Shown here piece after piece: positions 8,005 through 16,824 of a DNA stretch of 64,000 nucleotides (the stretch's first letter is position 1; every line of letters starts with the position of its first letter). The DNA is from AP-15 sp963724435 (lineage in GTDB: Bacteria; Pseudomonadota; Alphaproteobacteria; ATCC43930; CGMCC-115725): positions 124,001-188,000 of the forward strand of contig CAVRUN010000007.1 of NCBI GenBank assembly GCA_963724435.1, in the 5' to 3' direction. Below the pieces are notes generated by a model. The model had not been told where the DNA came from and did no database searches. It worked only from the letters and a program-made list of their open reading frames with translations. The position numbers and the translations under genes are program-made.

Positions 8005-10044
8005 TCAGCGGGTCAACGTCAGGTTCGACGGGTGATAGAGTTGGGATGGCGTAGCTTCCGGCGCTGGCGGGGGTGACGGTCGGAACAACCCCAGCAGCCC
8101 TTCGAACAACCCGCGGACGGGCGCCGGGAGGTTTGCGACCGGCGCAGCGGCGGACTGCGGCGGGACGCTCGGCAGCGGTCTGACGGGCATCGAGCGCGTT
8201 GCCGCGAGCATAAAGTTGCGCCAGGTTTCGGCGGGCAACGACCCGCCGGCGACCTTGTTCATCGGCGCGTTGTTGTCATTGCCAAACCACACCCCGGCGA
8301 CGAGATCGGCGGTATAGCCGATAAACCAGGCGTCGCGATAATCCTGCGTGGTGCCTGTCTTGCCGGCGGCCACCCGAGGCAACCGGGCGCTGCGCCCGGT
8401 GCCGTGGTCGATAACGCCGGCGAGCATGTCGTTCATCTCGCCCACCATTTCCGGACTGACGACCCGGCCCGGCCCGGAACCGCTGCGGCGAAACAATACA
8501 TTTCCACTGCTGTCGCGGATTTCGGCGATGCCATAAGCCCACACGCCGGTGCCGCCATTGGCAAAAGGTGCGTAGGCGCCGGTCAGTTCCAGCAGGTTCA
8601 CGCTATCGGTCCCGAGAGCGATGCTCGCATCGCGCGTCAACGGCGTGGCGATGCCCAACCGGTGTGCCGTGGCAACGACGTTGTCGATCCCCGCCCGCTG
8701 CGCGACCTGCACCGCAATCGTGTTGATCGATTGCGCCAGCGCCTCGGCGAGGGTCATGTCGCCCTGATAGCGATTGCCATAATCGCGCGGGCGCCACGTG
8801 CCGATCTGGATGGGACCATCGACAAAATGGTCCGAGGGGCGCAGACCTGCTTCAAGTCCGGCGAGGTAGACAAACGGCTTGAACGCCGAGCCCGGCTGGC
8901 GCTGCGCCTGGGTCGCGCGATTGAACTGGCTCGCGTCATAGCTGCGGCCGCCGACCATCGCCCGCACCGCACCCTCGGGGGACATCGCGACAAGCGCACC
9001 CTGGCTCACCGCGTCGCGAGCCCCATCCCGGGCTAGGGTCTCGGCAATTACTGCTTCTGCCTCGGCCTGCATCGCCGGATCAAAGGTGGTGACCACGGTC
9101 AAGTCACGGCTGTTCGGGCCGACAAAATCGGTGAGCTGCGCGGCCACCCAATCCGCAAAATAGCGGTTCCCCGGACGGGCGCTCGCGATCGTGCCGAGGG
9201 CGCTTTGTTCGTGGTCGGCGGCTCTAGCCTCGCTTGGGCTGACGTATCCCGCCTCGACCATATTGGCGAGGACCTGCGCCGTGCGGGCCGCAGCAAGGTC
9301 GCGGTCGCGGGTCGGATTGAAGCGCGCCGGCGCCTTTAGCAAACCGGCGATCATCGCACTCTGGTACAGATCGAGGCGCGAAGCCGACTCGCCAAAATAG
9401 CGATGTGCCGCGGCATCAACGCCATAGGTGCCGGCGCCGAGATATACCCGGTTCAGATAGATTTCGAGGATTTGCTCCTTCGAAAATCGATGCTCGAGCC
9501 ACAAAGCTAGCAAGGTCTCGCGGGCTTTTCGGGCAAAGCTCCGCTCAGAGGTCAAGAATAGATTTTTCACGAGCTGTTGCGTGATCGTGCTGCCGCCCTC
9601 GACGACATGCCCCGCGCTGAGATCGGCGATCGCCGCACGCACCAACCCGATCGGATCGATCCCGAAATGATGAAAAAAACGCCGGTCTTCGGTCGCGATG
9701 ACCGCCTGCGGCAGATAGCGCGACATTTCTCGCAATGTCAGCGGCCGTCCGAAAAGATCGCCGTAGGTTGCGAGCAGGCTCCGGTCGGCGGCGAGGATCG
9801 TCACACTGGGTCGTCGCTGCGATTGCGCCAATTGGCTGGTGTCGGGCAGGGTCAGTGCGAAGTAGCCGACAACGGCTCCGCCAATAACCAGGAGCCAGAG
9901 GAGCAGCAGGGCAGCGAGCCGGACAAACGCGCGCCGCCCCGACCGGTTCAGCTCCGAGCGGCGCGGCGCCGGTGGTCGCGCGCGACCTTGGCGCGGTGGC
10001 TGCAGCCGATCGCGGGGATCTGCGCGCAGCCGCGGGTCAGGCAT
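8005..10044 (-). CDS. Class A penicillin-binding protein (PBP1A/1C type)
   Basis: Bifunctional peptidoglycan synthase of 679 residues, anchored in the inner membrane by one segment near residues 38-60 (LLLLWLLVIGGAVVGYFAL) after a basic cytoplasmic tail. The glycosyltransferase-51 domain shows ATEDRRFF, EGGSTITQQLVKN and the EIYLNRVYLG motif. The transpeptidase domain shows GSAFKPF (catalytic Ser-x-x-Lys), SINT (SxN) and GKTGTTQDYRDAWF (KTG). The C-terminus is Pro-rich. It is a single-gene unit with only a weak ribosome site at the ATG. Confidence 0.95.
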   Translation of the reverse strand: MPDPRLRADPRDRLQPPRQGRARPPAPRRSELNRSGRRAFVRLAALLLLWLLVIGGAVVGYFALTLPDTSQLAQSQRRPSVTILAADRSLLATYGDLFGRPLTLREMSRYLPQAVIATEDRRFFHHFGIDPIGLVRAAIADLSAGHVVEGGSTITQQLVKNLFLTSERSFARKARETLLALWLEHRFSKEQILEIYLNRVYLGAGTYGVDAAAHRYFGESASRLDLYQSAMIAGLLKAPARFNPTRDRDLAAARTAQVLANMVEAGYVSPSEARAADHEQSALGTIASARPGNRYFADWVAAQLTDFVGPNSRDLTVVTTFDPAMQAEAEAVIAETLARDGARDAVSQGALVAMSPEGAVRAMVGGRSYDASQFNRATQAQRQPGSAFKPFVYLAGLEAGLRPSDHFVDGPIQIGTWRPRDYGNRYQGDMTLAEALAQSINTIAVQVAQRAGIDNVVATAHRLGIATPLTRDASIALGTDSVNLLELTGAYAPFANGGTGVWAYGIAEIRDSSGNVLFRRSGSGPGRVVSPEMVGEMNDMLAGVIDHGTGRSARLPRVAAGKTGTTQDYRDAWFIGYTADLVAGVWFGNDNNAPMNKVAGGSLPAETWRNFMLAATRSMPVRPLPSVPPQSAAAPVANLPAPVRGLFEGLLGLFRPSPPPAPEATPSQLYHPSNLTLTR

Positions 10045-10337
10045 TGCCGGTCGCCATTTCGATACTGAGCCTCACCTCGGTCGCTTCGCCCTAATCTTTG
10101 GGACGCCTCCCGTCCAACTGCTTCTTTATGGCATACTATTGGCGGCGATCCGGTTTGGCGCTCCATTCGCCGTCAAGGGCGGAACCGCTACGTGCATGCA
10201 GTTGTTTTGATGACAATCACGGATAAAGCGCGGCTGTCGCCTTTTTGCTAAAAAGGGATGGCGGCGCAACCCGTGGGAGCAATAACCATGGCTGGGCCGA
10301 CCGAATCGACGCGAGACGGGACAAAGCGCAGCCGAGT

Positions 10338-10817
10338 ATGGGACGGGCGAAGATGATCCTGACCGAACTTGCCGACGCCGCCCAATCGGCGGCATTATCT
10401 GTCGTTGACGAACAGAGAGCCCGCGCTGCGGCACAGGTCCACGGCATCGCCGAAGCGGTGCGGGCGGCGGGACACTCGTTGGAGCAGTCGCAAAACCAGG
10501 CGGCCGCGGAATATATCAATTCGACGGCGCGACAAATCGAGACGGTTGCCGACGCGATTCGCTCGCGCAACTGGAGCGGGTTGGTTTCGGATGTCGAATA
10601 TGTGGCGCACCGCTCGCCGACAATGTTTGTCGCCGGAGCGGTGGCGTTGGGCTTTATCGCCGGACGCTTTTTGGCGGCCTTGCGCGAGCCCGAGCCGTCA
10701 CAAGGCGTCACACGCCGGGCGACGGAAAACACGGTGGCCGCCGCAGTGTCGAGCGCGAGCGGTAATGGCCAGTTAATGGATTTGCCGCCGCCGACGGAAG
10801 CACGGGAACTGTCGTGA
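10338..10817 (+). CDS. YqjD/ElaB-like membrane-anchored protein
   Basis: First gene of a three-gene envelope operon. The 159-residue product has an N-terminal amphipathic helical region (LADAAQSAALSVVDEQ to ARQIETVADAIR) and one membrane segment (MFVAGAVALGFIAGRFLAAL) near residue 95, like YqjD-type proteins that tether to membrane and ribosome. The next gene overlaps its stop by GTGA. The start is doubtful. The best ribosome site (GGGAG, 8 bases before ATG 10288) drives another frame that reads MAGPTESTRDGTK and stops at 10354. This suggests a one-base indel near 10340 or a start further downstream. Confidence 0.7.
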   Translation: MGRAKMILTELADAAQSAALSVVDEQRARAAAQVHGIAEAVRAAGHSLEQSQNQAAAEYINSTARQIETVADAIRSRNWSGLVSDVEYVAHRSPTMFVAGAVALGFIAGRFLAALREPEPSQGVTRRATENTVAAAVSSASGNGQLMDLPPPTEARELS

Positions 10818-11245
10818 CTCCACCAGACGATTTCACCGCGCGTGAAGAGGCCCCTTTCCGGCCAAGTCGGGAGCGCCCGATCGGCGCTTTATTCACCGAT
10901 CTGACCGAAGATCTAAGCAAACTCTTCAAGCTCGAAATCGAGTTGTTCAAACGCGAGCTGGCTGAGAAAGCGGGCCGGCTCGGGCGCGGCGGTGCCGCGA
11001 TCGCAGTGGGCGGCATGCTTGCCTTTAGTGCCTGGCTTGCCTTGCTCGCCGCAGCGATTCTGGGATTGTCCACCGTTTTGGCGCCATGGCTCGCGGCGCT
11101 GATCATCGGTGTCGTGGTGCTGTTAATTGCGGCTGTATTGCTTCTCCTCGGCAAGCGTTGGCTCGATGCTCAGGGCCTCGTGCCGCGCCGCACGCTTAAT
11201 ACGCTGCGCGAGGATGGAGCGTGGATCAAGGAGCGCGTGTCATGA
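10814..11245 (+). CDS. Phage-holin-superfamily III / YqjE-like membrane protein
   Basis: A 143-residue inner-membrane protein of the DUF1469/YqjE (holin superfamily III) type. An N-terminal amphipathic segment (DLTEDLSKLFKLEIELFKREL) is followed by a paired hydrophobic hairpin: GMLAFSAWLALLAAAILGL and LAALIIGVVVLLIAAVLLL. It starts with GTG overlapping the upstream stop (GTGA) and ends in ATGA overlap with the next gene, so the three genes are translationally coupled. The role in envelope stress is inferred from E. coli yqjCDEK; no phage genes are nearby. Confidence 0.85.
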   Translation: MTPPDDFTAREEAPFRPSRERPIGALFTDLTEDLSKLFKLEIELFKRELAEKAGRLGRGGAAIAVGGMLAFSAWLALLAAAILGLSTVLAPWLAALIIGVVVLLIAAVLLLLGKRWLDAQGLVPRRTLNTLREDGAWIKERVS

Positions 11246-11985
11246 CGCCCGAATCCGACCGGTCGATGGATGAGATCGAGATCGAGATCGCCCGCACCCG
11301 CGCTCGGCTTTCGACAACAACCGACACGCTCGCGGCCGAGTTGGCGCCGCCGCGTCTAATTCATCAAGGAGCAGACATGCTTAATGGTTTTCTTAGCCGG
11401 TCCGATGGGATCGAGCTCGGCGGCGGCGTTCGCGCCGATCCCGTGGCCTTGGCGTTGCTCGGGTTGGGTGTTGCCTGGCTCGTCGCCGAAAATACCGGTC
11501 TTCTTGACAAGTTAATGCCGGAGCGGACCGACGAGCGGGCGCGGCGGGCGGAGGAGATCCCGGCACTGCCCACCGGTCAAACGACCCAGTCCGATAGCGG
11601 CGAGGGTTGGATTCACCAGGTGGCGAGCGCCACCCAGGGCACCCTCCATACCGTCTACGACCGCGGCGCTGCTGTCATCGGTCAGGCGGGCGAGTTCATC
11701 TCGCACCCGGGTGACTCGACCGAGCGGGTAAAGCAGGCCGGCGGGCGCGTGATAGAAGCCGCGGGACAGAGCCGCTGGTGGCTCAGCGCCCTCGGGCTCG
11801 CTGCCGGTGCGGCGATGGCGATGTGGTTGCCAACCAGCCGGCGCGAGCGCGAGATTGTGACCCAGGCGCGGGACGATATTTTGGACAAGGCCGAGGAGCT
11901 TGGCCACCGCGCGGCAAATTCGATGCGCGAGCTCGCGGAGACCACGGCGCACGACGAAGGCTCGACTCGCTCGACAGAGCATTGA
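11242..11985 (+). CDS. DUF3618-containing membrane protein
   Basis: Third gene of the YqjD/YqjE-type operon, 247 residues. The N-terminus carries the DUF3618 signature (DEIEIEIARTRARLSTTTDTLA). Two hydrophobic stretches follow (ADPVALALLGLGVAWLVA and WLSALGLAAGAAMAMWLPTS) with amphipathic helices between. The ATG at 11242 was chosen: AAGGAG lies 8 bases upstream and it overlaps the previous stop by ATGA. Its molecular function is unknown; cotranscription points to an envelope role. Confidence 0.85.
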   Translation: MTPESDRSMDEIEIEIARTRARLSTTTDTLAAELAPPRLIHQGADMLNGFLSRSDGIELGGGVRADPVALALLGLGVAWLVAENTGLLDKLMPERTDERARRAEEIPALPTGQTTQSDSGEGWIHQVASATQGTLHTVYDRGAAVIGQAGEFISHPGDSTERVKQAGGRVIEAAGQSRWWLSALGLAAGAAMAMWLPTSRREREIVTQARDDILDKAEELGHRAANSMRELAETTAHDEGSTRSTEH

Positions 11986-12037
11986 GGGGGTAGGCGGCTT
12001 TTCACCAGCATAGTTGCTGACGGCAAAAGGGGGGGCG

Positions 12038-12505
12038 ATGACGGGGTATTTTGGTGCCGGTCGTATAATTGTGGCCGGAGTTGCACTCGCATTCGTGTCG
12101 CAGGGGTCGGCGCGAGCGCAGATGTCGAGCAATCCGGCCGAGATCACCGCCTGTCTGTGTCAGCAGCAGGGTGTCACCACGCTGACAGCTGACATGTCGG
12201 CCAAAACCCAGGCGCTCCTCGACGCGCGCCAGCGGGTCGTCGATTTGAATGCCCGGCTTGGGCAGGCGCAGCGGACTATTGACGTTAATAACGCGGAGGC
12301 GGAAGCGCAATATAAGGCGCTCTTGGCGCAGCGCGACCAGGCTTACAACGACTCGATCGGACCGGTGGTCGGCGCGGCGGATCAGGCGACTAATCGCTAC
12401 AACGCGTTAGTCAACCAGTACAACGCGCAGTGCGCCAACCACATCTTCAACGCGGATCTGATGGCGCAATTGAAGCAGCATCTGGTGTGTCCGCCGCTCG
12501 ACTAG
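12038..12505 (+). CDS. Secreted coiled-coil protein of unknown function
   Basis: A 155-residue exported protein. The signal peptide (IIVAGVALAFVSQGSARAQ) is followed by a region with a Cys pair (ACLCQQQ) and a long heptad-like coiled coil (AKTQALLDARQRVVDLNARL onward). Two further Cys lie near the C-terminus (QCANH, LVCPP), suggesting disulfides in the periplasm. The ATG at 12038 follows a strong purine-rich site (AAAAGGGGGGG). It lies just after the envelope operon but has its own spacing of about 50 bases. I do not recognise a family. Confidence 0.75.
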   Translation: MTGYFGAGRIIVAGVALAFVSQGSARAQMSSNPAEITACLCQQQGVTTLTADMSAKTQALLDARQRVVDLNARLGQAQRTIDVNNAEAEAQYKALLAQRDQAYNDSIGPVVGAADQATNRYNALVNQYNAQCANHIFNADLMAQLKQHLVCPPLD

Positions 12506-12884
12506 TCTCGATAGCGACCGGTCTGAGGAACGGCGACTAGAGAAACGCGAGCAGGGGCAGCCTAGTTTCCACTGGATGGGGTTATTCCGATCCCGCGGCG
12601 GACCGCCGCATGGCTAGCGCGCCATCGCCCGACCCGAGCTTCAGCTGACCCGGACTGTCCGGCCCTGAAACGCGCTTTGCTGCGTCTTCTTCTCGACCAC
12701 AAAGGCCGTCTCTAGCCGAGTAGAAAGGGCCCTCTCGACATTAGATAAACCGAACGACCCCAATTCTATTTGTGTCAAGGGCCTAAAATGGGGCAACATT
12801 TGCCAAAATGGAGATAAGGGTCGCAACGCCGGCCTTACGCCGAGCCGAACAAGCTGACCCGATACCTTGTTTGGAGGCTGGTAG
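12506..12884. other. Intergenic stretch without a recognisable gene
   Basis: 379 bases between two secreted-protein genes on the plus strand. No start with a credible ribosome site and no tRNA was seen. The last 20 bases carry the GGAGG of the next gene. Confidence 0.4.
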
Positions 12885-13889
12885 ATGAGCTTGCGTATCC
12901 TGCGTGGTGCGTTGTTCATCGTCTGCGCGTCCGGGGCCATTTGCTCGGGGCTGCAAGGCGCTGCGGCGGACGATTTCGCAATCACGAACGCGCCAGGGAG
13001 CTACTCGAACGCTTTGGGGTGCACCCAAACGAGCTCCGGGACGGTCTGCGGCGGAGGAGGGGGAGGGAGCAGCTCGTCGCGCGGCCGCGCGCTTGATCCT
13101 GACCATGTTACGCCCCTCGGGTCCGTCATACTCGGGCCGATCTCGATAGCGCTTAGTCCGTTTTGTGCTTTTAGCCCTGACCCAGCGGGTTGCCTGGGCA
13201 GGGTCTGGGCCTCTTTGCCGCCGGCCGCGATCGCCCGCGCGATAAGAGGTTCTCCTTCGCCCAGCAGCGACAATTCCCCTTCTAACCCCACCTACAATCC
13301 TGGCTCTGCTTATAGTTATAGCCCGCCCGCAGTAAGCAACTCAGAGAGTCCGTGGGAGGCGAATTGGAGGCAATTTAACTCCGCACATCAGGCACTGGGC
13401 CAGCTCGAGACTGCAGCGTATGAAGGAACGACGGCCACCGCGGCGGTGCGGGGCGGAGCTGCGCCAGAGACAGCACACGAACTCGCTAAACCTTGTTTTG
13501 ACGTGCGTTGTCAACCGTCGCCCGTCAGCATCCCTCGTCAAGCGATCGACGGGGGTCCGGTCCAGCCAGGGCATCGCGGTCCCTCGGAATCGGGAAACGT
13601 GAGGTATTTCCTGAGTCAATACAGCCACCTCTCACCCTCCAATCAGGCGCTGTATTGGCGTCGCATGACTCCTGAGGACCAACGAGCCGTCGTCAAATTC
13701 GTACAGGAGCACCCCAACGACCGAAAGATGCAGGGGTTGCGCAAGATCTTATATAAGCTCGACGGACCGGGTCCCGGGCGCAATATACAGAGCGCGGCAG
13801 CCAGTCAGGAACAGCGTCCCGGGAACTTTTACGAGAAGGAATTGCAGGGACTTTCATCTTCCTTGCCTCCGTCGCTCTCTAACCCGTGA
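12885..13889 (+). CDS. Secreted Ser/Pro-rich protein of unknown function
   Basis: A 334-residue exported protein. The ATG is preceded by GGAGG at 9-13 bases. A signal peptide (ILRGALFIVCASGAICSGL) is followed by a low-complexity Gly/Ser tract (GGGGGGSSSSRG near residue 65), a Ser/Pro/Tyr-rich middle, and a better-ordered C-terminal part rich in polar helices (SPSNQALYWRRMTPEDQRAV). Codon use is less GC3-biased than in neighbouring enzymes. It probably pairs with the next gene, 64 bases downstream. No known domain is recognised. Confidence 0.7.
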   Translation: MSLRILRGALFIVCASGAICSGLQGAAADDFAITNAPGSYSNALGCTQTSSGTVCGGGGGGSSSSRGRALDPDHVTPLGSVILGPISIALSPFCAFSPDPAGCLGRVWASLPPAAIARAIRGSPSPSSDNSPSNPTYNPGSAYSYSPPAVSNSESPWEANWRQFNSAHQALGQLETAAYEGTTATAAVRGGAAPETAHELAKPCFDVRCQPSPVSIPRQAIDGGPVQPGHRGPSESGNVRYFLSQYSHLSPSNQALYWRRMTPEDQRAVVKFVQEHPNDRKMQGLRKILYKLDGPGPGRNIQSAAASQEQRPGNFYEKELQGLSSSLPPSLSNP

Positions 13890-13953
13890 CGGAGCGGCTC
13901 GCCATCGCGAAGTTTGTAGCACATGTCGGCAACGACCTCGGTCGTGGGGTTCG

Positions 13954-14991
13954 TTGAAAAGGTCCGTCGCGGCTACAATTTTATCGCTTTTGCTCGCCAC
14001 GTATAACGGCACGGTGGCGCTGGCCGATTGCCCGCCAAATTCGGTTCCTTACGCCACGACTCAAGAGGGCGACACCACGATTGTCCATTGCCAGTGCGCG
14101 ACCGGCTTCACCGCCGAGGGCGGTCAGTGTGTGCCGCTGGAGGTTCGGGCGCCCTCCCCGGTTCGTTCTCATCCCCGAGTAACCGGACGAAATCTCGCCC
14201 GTGATCCCTTTGCGGCACGTCTGAACGCAACTGCCCTTAAACTCGTAGACGCTCGTATTGCGAACTTGGAAAAAGGGATTCGACTCCTTGGGAGTTCTAA
14301 CCCCGAGTGGAATACCGAGCAAAGGCGCGTCGACGACGACATTCACGAGCGTTGGATCGACTTATCCAAGGAAGGCTTAAATCTCGTTAGCCTAGGACTC
14401 GCGAAGTGGGCGGAACTTGCGACCGCGAAGCACCTTCAGAACGTCAAGGTCGACGTATTGCTGCGTTCGTTGCGAGATCCGCTGGCGAGCCTGCCCGCCG
14501 ATGAGGCCGGGCTTCAACGGGTGCTTCGCTCGTCGATCGACCCCGAGATGAAGTCCGCGATCCTGACACACATAGCCGCGTTGCATCGGTTGGAACAAGC
14601 TCAGCAGAACAAGGATATCGCCCTTGTGGTACGACGCGTGCGCGATATGGGCGATGCGCTAGCCAAAGAATTCGATATGATGAAAGGCTATCCTCCCGGA
14701 GATTCGCGTGTTGCTGATGCTCTCTACTCATCGAGTGCGCTAATCGGGAATCTTGCCCTTGTGTTTTATGAGGGGTCTCTGGCACCCGTTGCGCTCGTCG
14801 GCAGTATCTCATCAAGCGTAGTTGTTTCGGGGCGGATTTTGGTCTCCATTCGAGAGGATTACCGGCGCTCTGCGGCGTTAGCAAAAGACGCTTCGCTCCG
14901 CGAAAGCGAGCGACATGCGCTTTTGGCCAAGCTCGACGACCTGAAGCAGGAACAGACGCGACTAGCCTGGGCGACGGAACGCTCCCGCTAA
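13954..14991 (+). CDS. Secreted protein with N-terminal EGF-like Cys knot, unknown function
   Basis: 345 residues, starting at TTG 13954 with GGGGT upstream. The signal peptide (VAATILSLLLATYNGTVALA) is followed by a short four-Cys module (DCPPNS, HCQCATGF, GGQCVP) like EGF/TIL repeats. A long helical domain follows (RIANLEKGIRLL, AALHRLEQAQQNKDIA), with a hydrophobic stretch near residues 255-290 and a charged C-terminal helix (LLAKLDDLKQEQTRLAWA). Part of the secreted trio at 12.0-15.0 kb. Its end overlaps the convergent hisI by four bases. No family recognised. Confidence 0.7.
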   Translation: MKRSVAATILSLLLATYNGTVALADCPPNSVPYATTQEGDTTIVHCQCATGFTAEGGQCVPLEVRAPSPVRSHPRVTGRNLARDPFAARLNATALKLVDARIANLEKGIRLLGSSNPEWNTEQRRVDDDIHERWIDLSKEGLNLVSLGLAKWAELATAKHLQNVKVDVLLRSLRDPLASLPADEAGLQRVLRSSIDPEMKSAILTHIAALHRLEQAQQNKDIALVVRRVRDMGDALAKEFDMMKGYPPGDSRVADALYSSSALIGNLALVFYEGSLAPVALVGSISSSVVVSGRILVSIREDYRRSAALAKDASLRESERHALLAKLDDLKQEQTRLAWATERSR

Positions 14992-15449
14992 CAGGTGGGC
15001 GCAACAGACCCAGCGCGGTTGTCGGGATACAGCGTCTGCGGGTCGACCAGCGGCTCGGCGACAACCCGCCATTCGCCGTCACGCCAGGCCCGGAAAAAGC
15101 AGCTGCGCCGCCCGGTGTGGCAGGCGACGCCATGCTGATCGACCAACAGCAAAACCGTGTCGCCATCACAATCGAGGCGAAGCTCATGCAGCCGCTGCAC
15201 TTGGCCGGAGGTTTCGCCCTTTCGCCATAGCTTTCCGCGCGACCGTGACCAGTAGCAGACTTGCCCCTCGGTGAGGGTCGCGCGTACGGCATCGCGGTTC
15301 ATCCACGCCACCATCAGGATCTCGCCGGTGTCGTATTGCTGGGCGACTGCCGCTACCAGCCCATCCCGGTCGAACCTGATCGCGGCGAGGGCCTTATCGA
15401 TGGTATCGGCTGCCTCGATGCTGTCACCTGCCTCAGTCGTATCACCCAC
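14988..15449 (-). CDS. hisI: Phosphoribosyl-AMP cyclohydrolase
   Basis: Hydrolyses the adenine ring of phosphoribosyl-AMP, the third step of histidine synthesis. The 153-residue product carries GEILMVAWMNRDA, the CYWSRSRGKLWRKGE substrate motif, the metal-binding DCDGD and the Zn-binding CHTGRRSCFF. I start it at GTG 15449 (AAGGAC 7 bases upstream), 20 bases after the SDR stop; a frame start at 15518 would lie inside that gene. Other his genes are absent, so it has moved away from a his operon, as is common in Alphaproteobacteria. A four-base convergent overlap with the upstream secreted-protein gene is notable. Confidence 0.93.
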   Translation of the reverse strand: MGDTTEAGDSIEAADTIDKALAAIRFDRDGLVAAVAQQYDTGEILMVAWMNRDAVRATLTEGQVCYWSRSRGKLWRKGETSGQVQRLHELRLDCDGDTVLLLVDQHGVACHTGRRSCFFRAWRDGEWRVVAEPLVDPQTLYPDNRAGSVAPTC

Positions 15450-15469
15450 GTTGTCCGTCCTTGGCCGGC

Positions 15470-16219
15470 TCACAGCATCTGACCGCCATCGACCGCTATA
15501 TTCTGGCCGGTGACCCAACCGGCGAGCGGCGACGCGAGGAACAGGGCGACTCGCGCCACTTCCTCCGGCTGGCCCAGCCTGCCAAACGGGATGCTGCGAA
15601 GGATCGCGGCGTAAAGCGGCGGGTTGTTGTTTTTCGCGCGCTCCCAGGTACCGCCCGGAAATTCGATCGAGCCGGGGGCGATGCAGTTGACCCGAATCTG
15701 CTTGCGCGCCAACTGGGCGGCCAATGTCTGCGTATATTCGAGAATCGCCGCCTTGACCGCACCATAGGGCGGCGTGCGGGCCGAGGCGCGAAACCCCGAG
15801 ATCGACGAGATATTGATGATCGACCCGCTCTCGGTTTCTTCCATGTAGGGCAGGGCCGCCCGCGTCGCTCGCACGGTCGCCATAAGGTCCACCGATATGC
15901 TGGCAGCCCAGCCGGCCTCGTCGTCGCTGGTGCCAAACCCCGAGGCATTATTGACCAGCACGTCGATACCGCCGAGCGCATTTGCCGCCTCGTCGATATA
16001 GCCGGGGATCGCCGCCGCGTCGGCGAGATCACAGGTCGCGGCATGCGTTTTATGCCCGAGCCTGGCGATGTCCTCGCGCGCTCTTGCCAATGCTTCGGCG
16101 CCGCGCGCGCAAATCGAAACATCTGCACCAGCCTCGGCAAAGATCACCGCGATCGCCCGCCCGATGCCGCGGCTGCCGCCGGCTACCACAGCCTTCTTCC
16201 CCGCCAAATTGATGTTCAT
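15470..16219 (-). CDS. Short-chain dehydrogenase/reductase
   Basis: NAD(P)-dependent oxidoreductase of the classical SDR fold, 249 residues. The cofactor motif is GGSRGIGRAIA near residue 16, the structural motif NNAS, the catalytic Ser in NISSISG and the YGAVK pair (Tyr-x-x-x-Lys). C-terminal GGQML is typical. A GGAGG four bases before the ATG supports the start. It precedes hisI by 20 bases in the same operon. The substrate is unknown. Confidence 0.92.
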   Translation of the reverse strand: MNINLAGKKAVVAGGSRGIGRAIAVIFAEAGADVSICARGAEALARAREDIARLGHKTHAATCDLADAAAIPGYIDEAANALGGIDVLVNNASGFGTSDDEAGWAASISVDLMATVRATRAALPYMEETESGSIINISSISGFRASARTPPYGAVKAAILEYTQTLAAQLARKQIRVNCIAPGSIEFPGGTWERAKNNNPPLYAAILRSIPFGRLGQPEEVARVALFLASPLAGWVTGQNIAVDGGQML

Positions 16220-16499
16220 GTTTCCTCCGTTGCTTCCGACCGCCGAGCCACACCAATCTGGCCGGCTTCGGCCGATGCGTCGAGAGCGAAGACCAGCTTG
16301 CCGCAGCGGCGGGCAGGCATGATGCTGGACCAGGAAATCAAAGGAGGGCGGACATTTCCCACTAAAACTCCGCGGCCTAATCGTCCCATCGGCTTTGCCA
16401 GAATCGTCAGTAGCAGCTTTGCGGACGTTGCGCTCCAGGTTCGCCAGAGATGTCCATTGAAAAGTCGTCGGTAACTATGGGTACCAGACGCGTGAGCTT

Positions 16500-16823
16500 T
16501 CATAACTTATCAAGACTGCGCTTCAAATCCGAAAGGGTCTCGTCAACTTTCAATGCCTGTCTACGCGCCAATTCGTAAAGTACCGATAAGAGTTCTGTGC
16601 TCTCATCCGGATTAGAGATTGGAGCTTCGATAACTTCCAAGACTTTTCCAACTTCGTCGGTAATACGCATAAAAGGTAGATTTTCACCCCGCGGGCGGTC
16701 GAGAATGATGAGTGTCTGTCCAACGCGTGCCAGGAAGCTACTAAGGGATAGCTCTTCCCAGGTGAGCTTTCCCTCGCGGGTCCTCGCCAATATCGTGTCC
16801 ACTAGCTCGGCCGGCACAGGCAT
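16500..16823 (-). CDS. Small hypothetical protein, second gene of a membrane operon
   Basis: A 107-residue acidic protein (MPVPAELVDTILARTREGKL). It has a middle LIILDRPRGE strand and a charged C-terminal helix (ALKVDETLSDLKRSLDKL). I start it at ATG 16823 because GAGGA lies 5 bases upstream and the previous gene stops at 16825; an in-frame ATG at 16841 would overlap more. Possibly coupled to the membrane protein before it. No recognised family. The 276 bases between this stop and the SDR start hold no convincing gene. Confidence 0.65.
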   Translation of the reverse strand: MPVPAELVDTILARTREGKLTWEELSLSSFLARVGQTLIILDRPRGENLPFMRITDEVGKVLEVIEAPISNPDESTELLSVLYELARRQALKVDETLSDLKRSLDKL

Positions 16824-16824
16824 T

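Noticed and set aside
10217..10732. Long minus-strand frame opposite the YqjD-like gene
   Set aside because: It is Ala/Ser/Cys-rich, has no ribosome site and mirrors the codon structure of the plus-strand gene, whose operon and membrane segment are clear.
11221..11985. Prophage reading of the holin-superfamily protein and neighbours
   Set aside because: The trio matches chromosomal YqjD/YqjE/DUF3618 operons; no phage structural or integrase genes are nearby.
16216..16503. 95-codon minus frame upstream of the SDR gene
   Set aside because: Unfamiliar sequence, no ribosome site, and it ends inside the SDR start region; no support beyond being open.
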